The notes beneath the pieces are model-generated. The model was not told the DNA's origin. It saw only the letters and a program-made list of their open reading frames with translations, and ran no database searches. Positions 38,931-48,169 of a stretch of DNA of 64,000 nt are shown in pieces (positions within the stretch are counted from its first letter, which is position 1; each line of letters opens with the position of its first letter). This stretch comes from Bacteroidota bacterium (GTDB taxonomy: Bacteria > Bacteroidota > Bacteroidia > AKYH767-A > OLB10): contig JADJOA010000014.1 in NCBI GenBank assembly GCA_016714005.1, forward strand, positions 372,001 through 436,000, given 5' to 3'. Position numbers and translations under genes: made by a program.

Positions 38931-40043
38931 ATGCTGCCGCAAGTAATATTAACTGATTCCACAAAAAAAGGAGTTGACAAACTTCCATTCGCTCCATTTT
39001 TAAATAAGGAGAAAATAGAATCACTCAGACAGAGCAGTGCTGATTCATTAAAAGCAAAAACGAAAAAAAGCAGAACACAGAATAAGGAAGCAGATCGGCA
39101 AAAATTTCAGTTTAATGCAGAAAAAAAATCTTTTCAGGACTCACTGAAAAAGACAGTCGTTGTAAAATCCGATTTTTCACTTGGGTATCCGCAACCATTA
39201 GTACCTGTTAAAGACTCGGCAAGTTTGTTACCGCCTGACAGTGGTGAAAGTGCAACCATAAATGAATTTCGTTTCAGTGATGATACTACAGCAAGTACCC
39301 AAAGCGAATATGAGATTTCTCCCTATGTAGGTTCGGGGAAGTATTTTAATTCTCACCTGCTTAATTCTGACGGGGGCAATCCGCTCGTATTCAATAAAAA
39401 CATTCCCGATTGGTTTACAGTTATTTTATTGTTAATGATATTGGGAGTAACGTCTATAAAAATTTTGTACAGGAAAATTTTCAGTCAAATGGTTGCAGCC
39501 TTTTTCAGCCTTGCAGTTACCAATCAGATAGTGCGTGACGAAAATTTACTGGTGCAACGCGCCACTATTTTGCTTAATGTTATTTTTTATGGAGTAGGCG
39601 CTTTATTTTTATACCAGCTGAGCATTATATTTAATTGGGACCATCCAGTGCTAAACGATGGTATTATTCGGTTTTTTCTTTTTGCTATATTGTTAGCCTG
39701 CGTTTATTCACTTAAAATGATTTTGCTAAAAACACTTAGTTTTGTTTTTGAGATAGATAAACCTGTATCAACGTACATATTTTCGCTTTTTTTAATTAAC
39801 AATTCTGTAGGGCTGATTTTAATTCCGCTCATTGCCGTTGCAGCTTATATAGTTTATGTTAAGGCAACCACGGTTATTTACATTTCGCTGGGCATTATAA
39901 TAGTTGCATTTATTTTGAGGCTGTGGAGAGCTACTATTGGCATGTCGTTGCCCCGCTTTTCGTTGTATTATTTATTTCTATACTTTTGCGCCCTTGAAAT
40001 TGCACCGGTGCTTATTATGCTTAAAGCCACGGGCATTTTGTAA
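38931..40043 (+). CDS. DUF4271 membrane protein
   Basis: About 370 residues; an ATG at 38931 (MLPQVILTDSTKKG) is preferred over a TTG three codons earlier. The first ~155 residues are hydrophilic, rich in Ser, Asp and Lys. A C-terminal domain of six or seven helices follows, with the DUF4271 pattern including FSQMVAAFFSLAVTNQIVRD and MILLKTLSFVFEIDKPVSTY. In Bacteroidota this gene regularly precedes hemD, as here (gap 47 bp). Its function is unknown; a link to heme or porphyrin metabolism has only positional support. Confidence 0.83.
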   Translation: MLPQVILTDSTKKGVDKLPFAPFLNKEKIESLRQSSADSLKAKTKKSRTQNKEADRQKFQFNAEKKSFQDSLKKTVVVKSDFSLGYPQPLVPVKDSASLLPPDSGESATINEFRFSDDTTASTQSEYEISPYVGSGKYFNSHLLNSDGGNPLVFNKNIPDWFTVILLLMILGVTSIKILYRKIFSQMVAAFFSLAVTNQIVRDENLLVQRATILLNVIFYGVGALFLYQLSIIFNWDHPVLNDGIIRFFLFAILLACVYSLKMILLKTLSFVFEIDKPVSTYIFSLFLINNSVGLILIPLIAVAAYIVYVKATTVIYISLGIIIVAFILRLWRATIGMSLPRFSLYYLFLYFCALEIAPVLIMLKATGIL

Positions 40044-40090
40044 TAGAAATAGTTTTTTTGATTGCCATCTTTTAAATTGAAAGTTGCCGC

Positions 40091-40834
40091 TTGAAAGTAA
40101 AAACAATATTGGTTACACAACCAAAACCGGAGTCTGACAAAAATCCTTACTTTGACTTAGCTAAAAAATTCAATTTAAAAATTGATTTCAAGCCATTTAT
40201 TCATATAGAAGGAATTGCCGCTACTGTTTTTCGTAAGCAAAGAATAAACTTTGCTGATTTTACCGCAGTTATACTTACCAGCCGCCAGGCAGCCGATCAT
40301 TTTTTTAGAATGTGTACAGAAATGCGCTTTAGTAATTTTGAAGAGTTGAAATATTTCTGCGTAAGTGAGTCAACAGCATTTTATTTACAGAAGTACATAA
40401 CCTATCGTAAGCGCAAAATTTTTTACGGAAAGCATACTATTAATGACTTAATGGATGTTTTAAAAAAACACAAAAAGGAAAAATTTGTTGTGCCTTGTTC
40501 TGATGTAAGTAAGCAAGAGATTACCGACACGTTAAAAAAACACGATATAGATTTTAAGAAAGCGGTTATTTATAAAACTGTTTGCAGCAATTTGTCTGAT
40601 GTGCCGGTGGCTAACTACGATATGATTGTTTTCTTTTCTCCTTCAGGTATAACATCTCTTTTCAAAAATTTTCCTAAGTACAAGCAGCAAAATACACGCA
40701 TTGCCGCTTTTGGAGCCACCACTGTAGCTGCTATTTTAAAATCTAAGCTAAAGTTAGAAGTGCAGGCCCCAGTACCGCAGGCGCCAAGTATGACTATGGC
40801 TATTGAGCAGTATGTGAAGAAGGCTAATAAGTAG
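40091..40834 (+). CDS. hemD: Uroporphyrinogen-III synthase HemD
   Basis: HemD closes hydroxymethylbilane to uroporphyrinogen III in tetrapyrrole synthesis. The two-domain fold is recognised from the start VKTILVTQPKPESDKNPYFD, FTAVILTSRQAADHFF in the first domain, and VIYKTVCSNLSDVP, VFFSPSGITSLFKNFPKY and IAAFGATTVAAI in the second. The gene starts with TTG at 40091, as no ATG fits. Length is 247 residues, normal. The DUF4271 gene upstream is its usual partner in Bacteroidota. The sequence family is poorly conserved, but the context and motifs agree. Confidence 0.88.
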   Translation: MKVKTILVTQPKPESDKNPYFDLAKKFNLKIDFKPFIHIEGIAATVFRKQRINFADFTAVILTSRQAADHFFRMCTEMRFSNFEELKYFCVSESTAFYLQKYITYRKRKIFYGKHTINDLMDVLKKHKKEKFVVPCSDVSKQEITDTLKKHDIDFKKAVIYKTVCSNLSDVPVANYDMIVFFSPSGITSLFKNFPKYKQQNTRIAAFGATTVAAILKSKLKLEVQAPVPQAPSMTMAIEQYVKKANK

Positions 40835-40894
40835 CCTGAATTTTTTTAAGTAAAATTTTTATTAAAAACCTATACTCTGCACTATGCCAATGCT

Positions 40895-40902
40895 TATTTT
40901 TG
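40895..40902 (+). promoter_or_regulatory. Candidate -7 promoter element (TATTTTTG)
   Basis: A perfect TAnnTTTG match 29 bp before the ATG at 40932, a distance similar to other such elements in this window. It supports the reality of the small gene that follows. No -33 box was found. Confidence 0.3.
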
Positions 40903-40931
40903 ATTGTAATTAATTACATCCCGCTTTTAAG

Positions 40932-41150
40932 ATGAAAAATCAAATCAAATCACCGCCACCTGCATTTAACAACGAAGAAGCCGCGCTCGTTTATCGTTAT
41001 TTTCTGATGCTGAATAAAACCGAAAGCGAAATTGAACGACACATGATTTGCAAAGAACTCCTTCAAAAACTAAATGCAACTGTCGAGCGAAAAAATAATT
41101 TTATATCACTCTTAAGGTCATTTGGTGTGAATGATTTTAAAGTTTGCTGA
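40932..41150 (+). CDS. Small hypothetical protein
   Basis: A 72-residue charged protein with a proline-rich start (KNQIKSPPPAFNNEEA) and a predicted helical core (LVYRYFLMLNKTESEIERHM). It has no signal peptide or membrane segment. Support comes from a TAnnTTTG promoter element at a plausible distance and protein-like composition; no homologue is recognised. It lies alone between hemD and the DUF1800 gene. Confidence 0.45.
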   Translation: MKNQIKSPPPAFNNEEAALVYRYFLMLNKTESEIERHMICKELLQKLNATVERKNNFISLLRSFGVNDFKVC

Positions 41151-41284
41151 AGCAAAAGAGCCAAGACTTTTTCTTGACACTATGTTATTATTAAATCATT
41201 TAGCTATAGACTTTTTGTTTTTTTTCACCTACTTTTAATCGCTACTGATTTTATAGGAACAATTATTGGTCAGTTGATTTTTGA

Positions 41285-42679
41285 ATGCAGCTATCTCAAA
41301 AACAAATTCAGCACCTTTTCTTACGGGCGGGTTTCGGTTTTTTCCCAAATGAGAGTGCTAAATATATTTCAAAAAGCAAAGAGCAAATTATAGAATCTGT
41401 TTTTCAGGAATCAAAAAATATCAGGCCAATTGCCTATTTACCATATCCGCTTAGTGGAAAAGAGGAAAAGGAAGGTGTTGGCGGCTTTCAAATTTTGAAA
41501 ATGATACTAAAGTCTAAGAAGGACACGGAAGAGCTGAATCTGCAATGGATATTTAAAATGACGTGGACTCAGGCACAGTTGCGTGAGAAGATGACCTACT
41601 TCTGGCACAATCATTTTGCAACCAATACCCCCCTTTGCTTATTTAATGCAAGAGCACAATAATTTGTTGAGAACACATGCGCTTGGAAATTTCAAGGACA
41701 TGCTGCTTGCTGTTGCAAAGGATCCTGCAATGCTTATTTATCTTAATAATCAGCAAAACAAAAAAGCACACCCAAACGAAAATTTTGCCCGCGAGTTGTT
41801 GGAGTTATTTACACTTGGTGAGGGCAACTATACCGAAACCGATGTTAAAGAAGCGGCACGTGCATTTACAGGCTGGGCAACCAATACTAAAGGGCAGTAT
41901 GTTTTTAATGAGCACCATCACGACAATGGAATAAAGAAATTTATGGGTGAAGAGGGAAATTTTAATGGAGAGGATATAATTGCTATTGTGTTAAAAAACA
42001 AACAGTGTGCGAAATTTATAACCAAAAAATTTATAGCGAGTTTGTTAACCCTGCTGTTGATGTCGAAAGAGTTGAGAAACTGGGAGATAATTTTTTTAAA
42101 TCAGGATATGACATTGAAAGGGTCATGCGGGATATTTTTTTATCGAATTGGTTTTATGACGAAGAAAATATAGGTTGCAAAATAGCGTCACCTGTTGAGT
42201 TAATTGTGCGATTAAAAAAATTAATAAAGCTTGAGTTCAATGAAGACAAAACAGCCCTTGAAGTACAAAAAGTATTAGGACAGGTTTTATTTTTTCCACC
42301 CAATGTGGCAGGTTGGAAAGGTGGTGAAAACTGGATTGATAGCGCATCATTACTTTTAAGATTGAGCATACCTCAGTATGTTATAAACGAAACTTCTATT
42401 ATGATGCAGGGCAAACCACCCTTTGAAGAAGAAGATAAAGGCAACCAAAAAAAATATAAAGGAAAAGTTAGGGCTGACTGGAAGGAAATAGTGCATAACA
42501 ATACTTTTAAAAATAACAGTCAGCTATTTGATGAATTGGTTTTGCAACTTATTCAATGCAGCCCTACTAAAATTAACAAAGCTGTGATTGAAGAAAATAA
42601 TGCACAAACTGATTCAGTTAAAAAAATCATAAGTGTTGCAGCCAATATTATGTCGACCCCCGAATTTCAATTGATATGA
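41285..42679 (+). CDS. DUF1800 domain protein (two apparent frameshifts)
   Basis: About 465 residues. DUF1800 hallmarks are QIQHLFLRAGFGFFPNE at the start, LREKMTYFWHNHFATNT, HALGNFKDMLLAVAKDPAML, NENFARELLELFTLGEGNYT and VLFFPPNVAGWKGGENWI. The frame breaks twice: a C6 run at 41628-41633 should be C5 (repaired NTPFAYLMQEHNN), and a T3 run near 42032 should be T4 (repaired KKFYSEFVNPAVDVERVEKL). The stop overlaps the start of the DUF1501 gene (ATGA), so translation is coupled. The family's function is unknown, but DUF1800 and DUF1501 genes are paired in many phyla. Confidence 0.92.
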
Positions 42680-43923
42680 CAACAAGACGAGATTTTTTAA
42701 AATCCGGCTCCTTGATTACAGCCTCTCTTTTTGTACCACAGTTTCTTAAAGCTAAAGGTATTGAGAGTTTTAAGCAATCATATAGTGGCAAAAAAATTAT
42801 CGTTATACAACTTACTGGAGGAAACGATGGTTTAAATTGTGTGATCCCATATACCAATGATGAGTATTACAAACTTCGCCCCGCATTAGGTATTGAAAAG
42901 AAAGATTTAATTACCATTAACACCGAAGTTGCTTTTAATAAGGCACTAACCGGGTTATCTGAATTATATGATAAAGGGAACGTGGGCATCATTAACAATG
43001 TTGGTTACCCCGAACCCAATCACTCGCATTTTAGGAGTTTGGATATTTGGCAAAGCGCAAGTGATGCAAAAGAATATTTACAAACGGGCTGGCTTGGCCG
43101 CTGGCTCGATTTACAAAATGACCACGCACTGCCGCATCACTTAATTGAAATTGATGATACATTAAGTCTTGCCTTAAAGGGCGAAAAATTAAAAGGGTTG
43201 GCTTTTCGCAATCCTGAAACATTGTTTCTTGCATCTAAAAATAAAATGATACACGAAACAGCTAAGCAAGTGGAGTCTGATAATCATACCCACTCAGTTG
43301 TTGATTTTTTGCATAAGACACTTGCAGAAACCACTCAAAGCGCATCATACATTTATAATAAATCAAAAATTTATAAATCAACATTAACATATCCTCAGCA
43401 TGAATTTGGTCAGCGACTGAAAACGATAGCAGAACTTATTTGCTCCGGTTCGCAAACCAGCATGTATTATGTTTCATTACCTGGGTTCGATACACACGTT
43501 TTTCAAAAGGGGGCTCATAACAAAATTTTAAAAACATATTCAGATAGTGTTGCGGCACTATGCTCTGATTTAAAAAGCAACAACCAATTTAACGACACAT
43601 TAATTTTTACTTTCAGCGAATTTGGTAGACGGGTAAAACAAAATGCCAGCCAGGGAACAGATCATGGCACTGCAAACAATGTTTTTATTATTGGTGGTAA
43701 TCTTAAAAAAGCGGGTATATACAATTCAATGCCTGACTTGATTAACCTTACTGATGGTGATTTAAACTATACAATAGATTTTAGGCAGGTTTATGCAACG
43801 TTGCTTGAAAACTGGCTGCAACAGCCTTCGGAGTTGATATTAAAAAGAAGTTTGAAAAGTTACAATTTGTGTGAAATCAACCAACAGGTTGCCAGCTTGA
43901 ACATATTGCAGAAATTTTTTTAG
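42676..43923 (+). CDS. DUF1501 domain protein with Tat-type signal
   Basis: An intact 415-residue protein. The N-terminus TTRRDFLKSGSLITASLF carries a twin-arginine motif (RRDFLK), so it is probably folded before export. DUF1501 features are IIVIQLTGGNDGLNCVIPY, NHSHFRSLDIWQSA, LPGFDTHVFQKGAHNKIL and FTFSEFGRRVKQN...TDHGTANNVF, which recall the alkaline-phosphatase-like fold with possible metal ligands (Asp, His). The gene is coupled to the DUF1800 gene. Substrate unknown; the pair probably acts together in the periplasm. Confidence 0.92.
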   Translation: MTTRRDFLKSGSLITASLFVPQFLKAKGIESFKQSYSGKKIIVIQLTGGNDGLNCVIPYTNDEYYKLRPALGIEKKDLITINTEVAFNKALTGLSELYDKGNVGIINNVGYPEPNHSHFRSLDIWQSASDAKEYLQTGWLGRWLDLQNDHALPHHLIEIDDTLSLALKGEKLKGLAFRNPETLFLASKNKMIHETAKQVESDNHTHSVVDFLHKTLAETTQSASYIYNKSKIYKSTLTYPQHEFGQRLKTIAELICSGSQTSMYYVSLPGFDTHVFQKGAHNKILKTYSDSVAALCSDLKSNNQFNDTLIFTFSEFGRRVKQNASQGTDHGTANNVFIIGGNLKKAGIYNSMPDLINLTDGDLNYTIDFRQVYATLLENWLQQPSELILKRSLKSYNLCEINQQVASLNILQKFF

Positions 43924-43933
43924 CGCCAATTAT

Positions 43934-45423
43934 TCAATTTAAACTCTTTAAATAATCATCGGCAAGCTTAAGTGCGTTTTTCTTTTTAGTATCATCCCAT
44001 TTATCAAAAGTTTTAATTAGCATGCCAAGCCGTGGGTTTTTAAAAAAGAACTGCCGGTGTGTATGCATAAAGCGCCAGAACAAAGCATCCCAAATCTGCG
44101 CCCACGGTTCTCCTTTTTTATAATTACTCATTTTGAAAATATAATTGCTTCCGCTGATGTAAGGTTTGGTGCACATTAATCCACCATCGGCAAATTGTCC
44201 CATGCCGTATACGTTAGGAACCATTACCAAATCATAAGCATCAATATACATTTCCATAAACCAACGATAAACATCATTGGGTGCAAATTCGCTCAGCAGC
44301 ATAAAGTTACTCATCACCATCAACCTTTCAATATGATGGTTGTATGCCGATTGATTTAATTTTTTATGGTACAATCAACGGGCTCAATGCCTGTGGTGCC
44401 ATTATAAAATGATGCAGGGATTTTTCGGGTAAATCCCCAATAGTTGATTGTGCGTTGCCTGTTTCCCTCTCGCATGTAAACCATTCTTATAAATTCGCGC
44501 CAGCCTAAAATTTGTCTTACAAACCCCTCTAAGCTGTTAAATGAGATGTTTTTTTTTGTTGCATAATCAATGGCTTTATCAATAACATCAACGGGATTAA
44601 GCAGCCCAACGTTTAACATGGGAGTAAGTACAGAATGATGTAAATGGTTTTCGTTACTCACAATTGCATCTTCATAAATTCCGAAGTCATTAAAACGGGT
44701 TTCAAAAAAATCAGTCAACGCATTGTTGGCGGATACAAAATCTATCGGGTAAAAAAACTCGGAGTTTATTTCTCCTAAATTGTTGCCAAAGTTTTTTTCT
44801 ACGTATGCATGTGCTTCTTTATGAAAGCTTGTGATTACAGTTAGCTTTAATTTAGGAGGAGTTTTTGTTGCAGGATATTTTAGCCTGTTCTCCGCATCAT
44901 AACTCCATTTTCCATTTAACGGGTTTTTATTTTTATCAAGCAAGATACCAAGTCTTTTACGCTGGTAGATATAAAAATCAGTTTGAAAATATTTTTTCTT
45001 CACAGCTAAATACTCATTCAGGTCCTTTTTAGAGTTTATAAAAAGCGGGCTTTCAATAAAACTGAAATGAATACCTACACTATTACATTCTGTTACAATT
45101 CTTTTTTGCAACCATTCGTCACATGGATGATACATTTTAATTTCATTAACCCCATTAGTTGCAATCTGCCTTATTAATAAACGCACATCGGCAATATCTT
45201 TCATTGCCTCAACATATCTTACATTAATTTTCTTCTTGATAAGATATTGTTCATAGCATTTCATAGATGCACGGTGGAACAATAATTTCTGCTTATGAAA
45301 TTTATATTGCCTGAAAAACAAAAACTCCTCTACTAAAAAAACGCTGTCACATTTCGATAACAGTTCTGTGTTCTCAAACAAATGATGAGGAAAAACTATA
45401 AAAGCGGCATTCATTTTTTCCAT
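43934..45423 (-). CDS. Cryptochrome/photolyase-related protein, FeS-BCP type (apparent frameshift)
   Basis: A flavoprotein of about 497 residues related to prokaryotic (6-4) photolyases (DPRP/FeS-BCP). The N-terminal Rossmann domain begins NAAFIVFPHHLFENTELL. FAD-domain features are SLEGFVRQILGWREFIRMVY, NYWGFTRKIP and, after repair, CTIKKLNQSAYNHHIERLMV, with the HxxR region. An A6 run near 44366 should be A7. The C-terminal segment YIFKMSNYKKGEPW lacks the cysteines that hold the [4Fe-4S] cluster in characterised members, so the cluster may be absent. Role as repair enzyme or photoreceptor is undecided. Confidence 0.88.
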
Positions 45424-45526
45424 TACAGTAAAAGTTTGATAACAAGAAATTTAATGAATTGTTCTATATATTGACTATTATTTGATTTTGGGCAACATTC
45501 TTTTCTCTCTGATAAAGAATAAAAAG

Positions 45527-45534
45527 TAGATTTG
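45527..45534 (+). promoter_or_regulatory. Candidate -7 promoter element (TAGATTTG)
   Basis: A perfect TAnnTTTG match 47 bp before the ATG at 45582. No -33 box at the usual spacing. Confidence 0.3.
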
Positions 45535-45581
45535 AGAAGTTATTAAACATCATGCATTCACTTTTTTAAAATTCTAATAAC

Positions 45582-46028
45582 ATGCCAAACACAGTAACAT
45601 TACACCGCGTTTTAAAAACAAGCCCTCAGAAAGCTTATCGTGCATTTACCGAAGCCAATGCAATGGCAGCATGGTTGCCGCCTTTTGGTTTTCTATGCAC
45701 AGTGCATCAAATGGATGTAAAGATTGGAGGCGAGTTCAGAATGTCCTTTATCAATTTTACCACAGGCAACGGACATTCGTTTGGCGGAAAGTATTTAGAA
45801 ATAAAACCTAATGAATTATTAAAATATACCGATAAGTTTGATGACCATAACCTGCCGGGTGAAATGATAACCACTGTTTGGTTCAACAAAGTATTGTGCG
45901 GAACTGAACTAAAAGTGGTGCAGGAAGGCATACCTGATGTAATACCTGCCGAAATGTGCTACCTCGGCTGGCAGGAGTCCTTACAAAAGTTGATGAACTT
46001 AGTAGAGCCCGAAATTCCTAATGCTTAA
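45582..46028 (+). CDS. SRPBCC/AHSA1-family protein
   Basis: A 148-residue cytosolic protein of the START-like AHSA1 family. The typical layout is seen: VTLHRVLKTSPQKAYRAFTE, NAMAAWLPPFGF, DVKIGGEFRMSF and LGWQESLQKLMNLVEPEIP at the end. Such proteins bind hydrophobic ligands in a helix-grip pocket; many Bacteroidota copies are of unknown role. It is a single-gene unit in a gap between the divergent photolyase-related gene and an outer-membrane protein. Confidence 0.88.
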   Translation: MPNTVTLHRVLKTSPQKAYRAFTEANAMAAWLPPFGFLCTVHQMDVKIGGEFRMSFINFTTGNGHSFGGKYLEIKPNELLKYTDKFDDHNLPGEMITTVWFNKVLCGTELKVVQEGIPDVIPAEMCYLGWQESLQKLMNLVEPEIPNA

Positions 46029-46186
46029 AGCGCAGAAGTTTTTATCTCAAGGAAAAATTTAGTCGTACAAACGTGATAATTTTATACATGATTTTTGTGT
46101 GTTTTAGTTGCTACTAAATAAAACAGGCTCATTTAAATTGTAACATTTATTCGGGTAACTTCGCCTAACAATAAATCAGAACCATT

Positions 46187-46921
46187 ATGCTAAAAGTAAA
46201 TCTAATTATTATTTTTTGTTGCGCAATTTTTCTTTCTAATGCGCAAAACAGTACAAGCAGTTCTGCTGTAAAGTGGCAGTCAAAAAAATGGCAGAGGCAA
46301 GATGCCGGAGAACTTATTTTTTCGGGTGGAGATTTGAAACAAAAAGGCAGTACTGATGCTGCCGATAATATTGTTCGGTTCTCAATGTTCTTCCATTTTC
46401 AAAATCAGTTTCATTATGATTTTACTAAAGCACTTGGTTTTTATACCGGCATTGGTGTGCGCAATGTTGGATTTATTCATGAATGGAAATATGGCGAAGA
46501 AGATTTAAAAATGAAGCATCGCAGTTACTCTTTGGGTATGCCTGTTGCACTTAAAATTGGGAATTTTGAAAAAGGGGTTTACGGTGCATTGGGTGCCGAG
46601 GCAGAACTAATGTTTGCCTACAAACGCAAACTATTTTATGATGGCGATCAATCAAAAGAAAGTGAGTGGTTTAGCGATAAAGTAAATCTTTTTAATCCAT
46701 CTGTTTTTGCAGAAATAAGATTTAAACGTGGAGGTTACATACGTGCTAAATATTATCTGATGGAATTTTTAACTGACAAGAAAGACAAATTTGTTTTGCC
46801 GGGCACAAGCCAGGAAGTTGAATTTACACCGGGAGACAATAATCTTTTTTCAATTTCAGTAGGAAGTGTTTTAAGGGCAAGGCTAAAAAAGAAAACTCCT
46901 GCAACAAGAACAGATGTATAA
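46187..46921 (+). CDS. Hypothetical outer-membrane beta-barrel protein
   Basis: An exported protein of 244 residues with a signal peptide (MLKVNLIIIFCCAIFLSNAQ). The body alternates aromatic and polar residues as in small beta-barrels, for example LGFYTGIGVRNVGFIHEW, RSYSLGMPVALKIGNFEKGV and GALGAEAELMFAYKRK. The C-terminus is basic (RARLKKKTPATRTDV). It resembles the 'porin family/outer membrane beta-barrel' type by pattern only. A TAACTTCG sequence 23 bp before the ATG is a near match to the -7 consensus. It is convergent with kbl, 17 bp away. Confidence 0.7.
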   Translation: MLKVNLIIIFCCAIFLSNAQNSTSSSAVKWQSKKWQRQDAGELIFSGGDLKQKGSTDAADNIVRFSMFFHFQNQFHYDFTKALGFYTGIGVRNVGFIHEWKYGEEDLKMKHRSYSLGMPVALKIGNFEKGVYGALGAEAELMFAYKRKLFYDGDQSKESEWFSDKVNLFNPSVFAEIRFKRGGYIRAKYYLMEFLTDKKDKFVLPGTSQEVEFTPGDNNLFSISVGSVLRARLKKKTPATRTDV

Positions 46922-46938
46922 ACCGTTGCGCGAAAAAA

Positions 46939-48126
46939 TTATTTCAAAACGCCAAGTTCCTTCCCCACTTTAGTAAACGCAGCAATAGCTTTATCAATAT
47001 GGGAGCGCTCATGTCCGGCACTTATTTGTACGCGAATACGCGCATTGCCTTTTGCAACTACCGGGTAAAAGAAACCAATAACATAAATGCCTTCGTCCAA
47101 AAGTTTTGCAGCAAATTCCTGAGCAAGTTTAGCTTCGTATAACATTATAGGAACAATAGGATGCTCGCCCGGTTTAATATCAAAACCTGCTTCGGTAATT
47201 TTTTTACGGAAGTATTGTGTGTTGTCCCATAACTTATCTCTCAATTCTGTTGTTTCGCTCAGCATATCAAGCACTGCTATGCTTGCACCAACAATAGATG
47301 GCGCTAATGAATTTGAAAATAAATACGGACGAGAGCGCTGACGCAGCATCTCTATAATTTCTTTTTTTCCGCTTGTAAAACCACCCATTGCTCCACCCAA
47401 TGCTTTGCCAAGCGTGCCGGTTATTATATCAATGCGTCCTAACACCTTACAATGCTCATGGGTGCCCCTGCCTGTTTTACCCATAAAGCCTGAGGCATGA
47501 CATTCATCAATCATCACCAATGCTTTGTACTTATCTGCCCAATCACAAATTTTATCTAACTGTGCAATGGTGCCATCCATGGAAAATACTCCGTCAGTAA
47601 CAATTATGCGATGACGTTTGTCCTGCGTTGCTTTCAGTTTTTCTTCAAGGTCATTCATATCATTATGCTTGTAACGATGGCGATCTGCTTTACATAAGCG
47701 CACGCCATCAATTATAGAAGCATGATTTAACTCATCACTGATAATTGCATCCTGCTCATTAAACAAAGGTTCAAACACACCACCATTGGCATCAAAAGCG
47801 GCTGCATAAAGTATGGTGTCTTCGGTACCTAGAAATCTTGCAATTTTATCCTCAAGCGCTTTATGTATGTCTTGCGTGCCGCAAATAAATCGCACACTGC
47901 TCATGCCGTAACCATGCGTATCAATAGCGCGATGTGCTGCTTCAATTACTTTGGGGTGTGATGAAAGGCCGAGATAATTATTAGCGCAGAAATTAATTAC
48001 AGCCTTGTTGTTTGCATTTATATCTGCAGCTTGCGGAGATGAAATAATTCTCTCTTGTTTAACCAAGCCAGCATCTATAATTTCCTGAAGTTCCTTTTGA
48101 AGTACGGGTTGAAGAGTGGAGTACAT
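46939..48126 (-). CDS. kbl: Glycine C-acetyltransferase (2-amino-3-ketobutyrate CoA ligase)
   Basis: Kbl is a PLP enzyme that cleaves 2-amino-3-ketobutyrate with CoA into glycine and acetyl-CoA in threonine breakdown. The 395-residue protein is very close to the E. coli enzyme: INFCANNYLGLSSHPKVIEA, GMSSVRFICGTQDIHKALE, TDGVFSMDGTIAQLDKICD, ITGTLGKALGGAMGGFTSGK (PLP lysine), RSRPYLFSNSLAPSIVGASI. I start at the ATG 48126 (MYSTLQPVLQKELQEI); 100 further open codons upstream overlap the divergent gene and look non-coding. tdh, its pathway partner, is not adjacent. Confidence 0.95.
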   Translation of the reverse strand: MYSTLQPVLQKELQEIIDAGLVKQERIISSPQAADINANNKAVINFCANNYLGLSSHPKVIEAAHRAIDTHGYGMSSVRFICGTQDIHKALEDKIARFLGTEDTILYAAAFDANGGVFEPLFNEQDAIISDELNHASIIDGVRLCKADRHRYKHNDMNDLEEKLKATQDKRHRIIVTDGVFSMDGTIAQLDKICDWADKYKALVMIDECHASGFMGKTGRGTHEHCKVLGRIDIITGTLGKALGGAMGGFTSGKKEIIEMLRQRSRPYLFSNSLAPSIVGASIAVLDMLSETTELRDKLWDNTQYFRKKITEAGFDIKPGEHPIVPIMLYEAKLAQEFAAKLLDEGIYVIGFFYPVVAKGNARIRVQISAGHERSHIDKAIAAFTKVGKELGVLK

Positions 48127-48155
48127 AAATTTTTTTAGCTTTGATATAACTTTCG

Positions 48156-48163
48156 CAAACTTA
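48156..48163 (-). promoter_or_regulatory. Candidate -7 promoter element of kbl (TAAGTTTG)
   Basis: A perfect TAnnTTTG match on the minus strand, 29 bp before the kbl ATG. A TTTG lies 15 bp further upstream (48182-48179), a shorter spacing than the usual 19. The gap between kbl and its divergent neighbour is only 43 bp. Confidence 0.3.
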
Positions 48164-48169
48164 AATATT

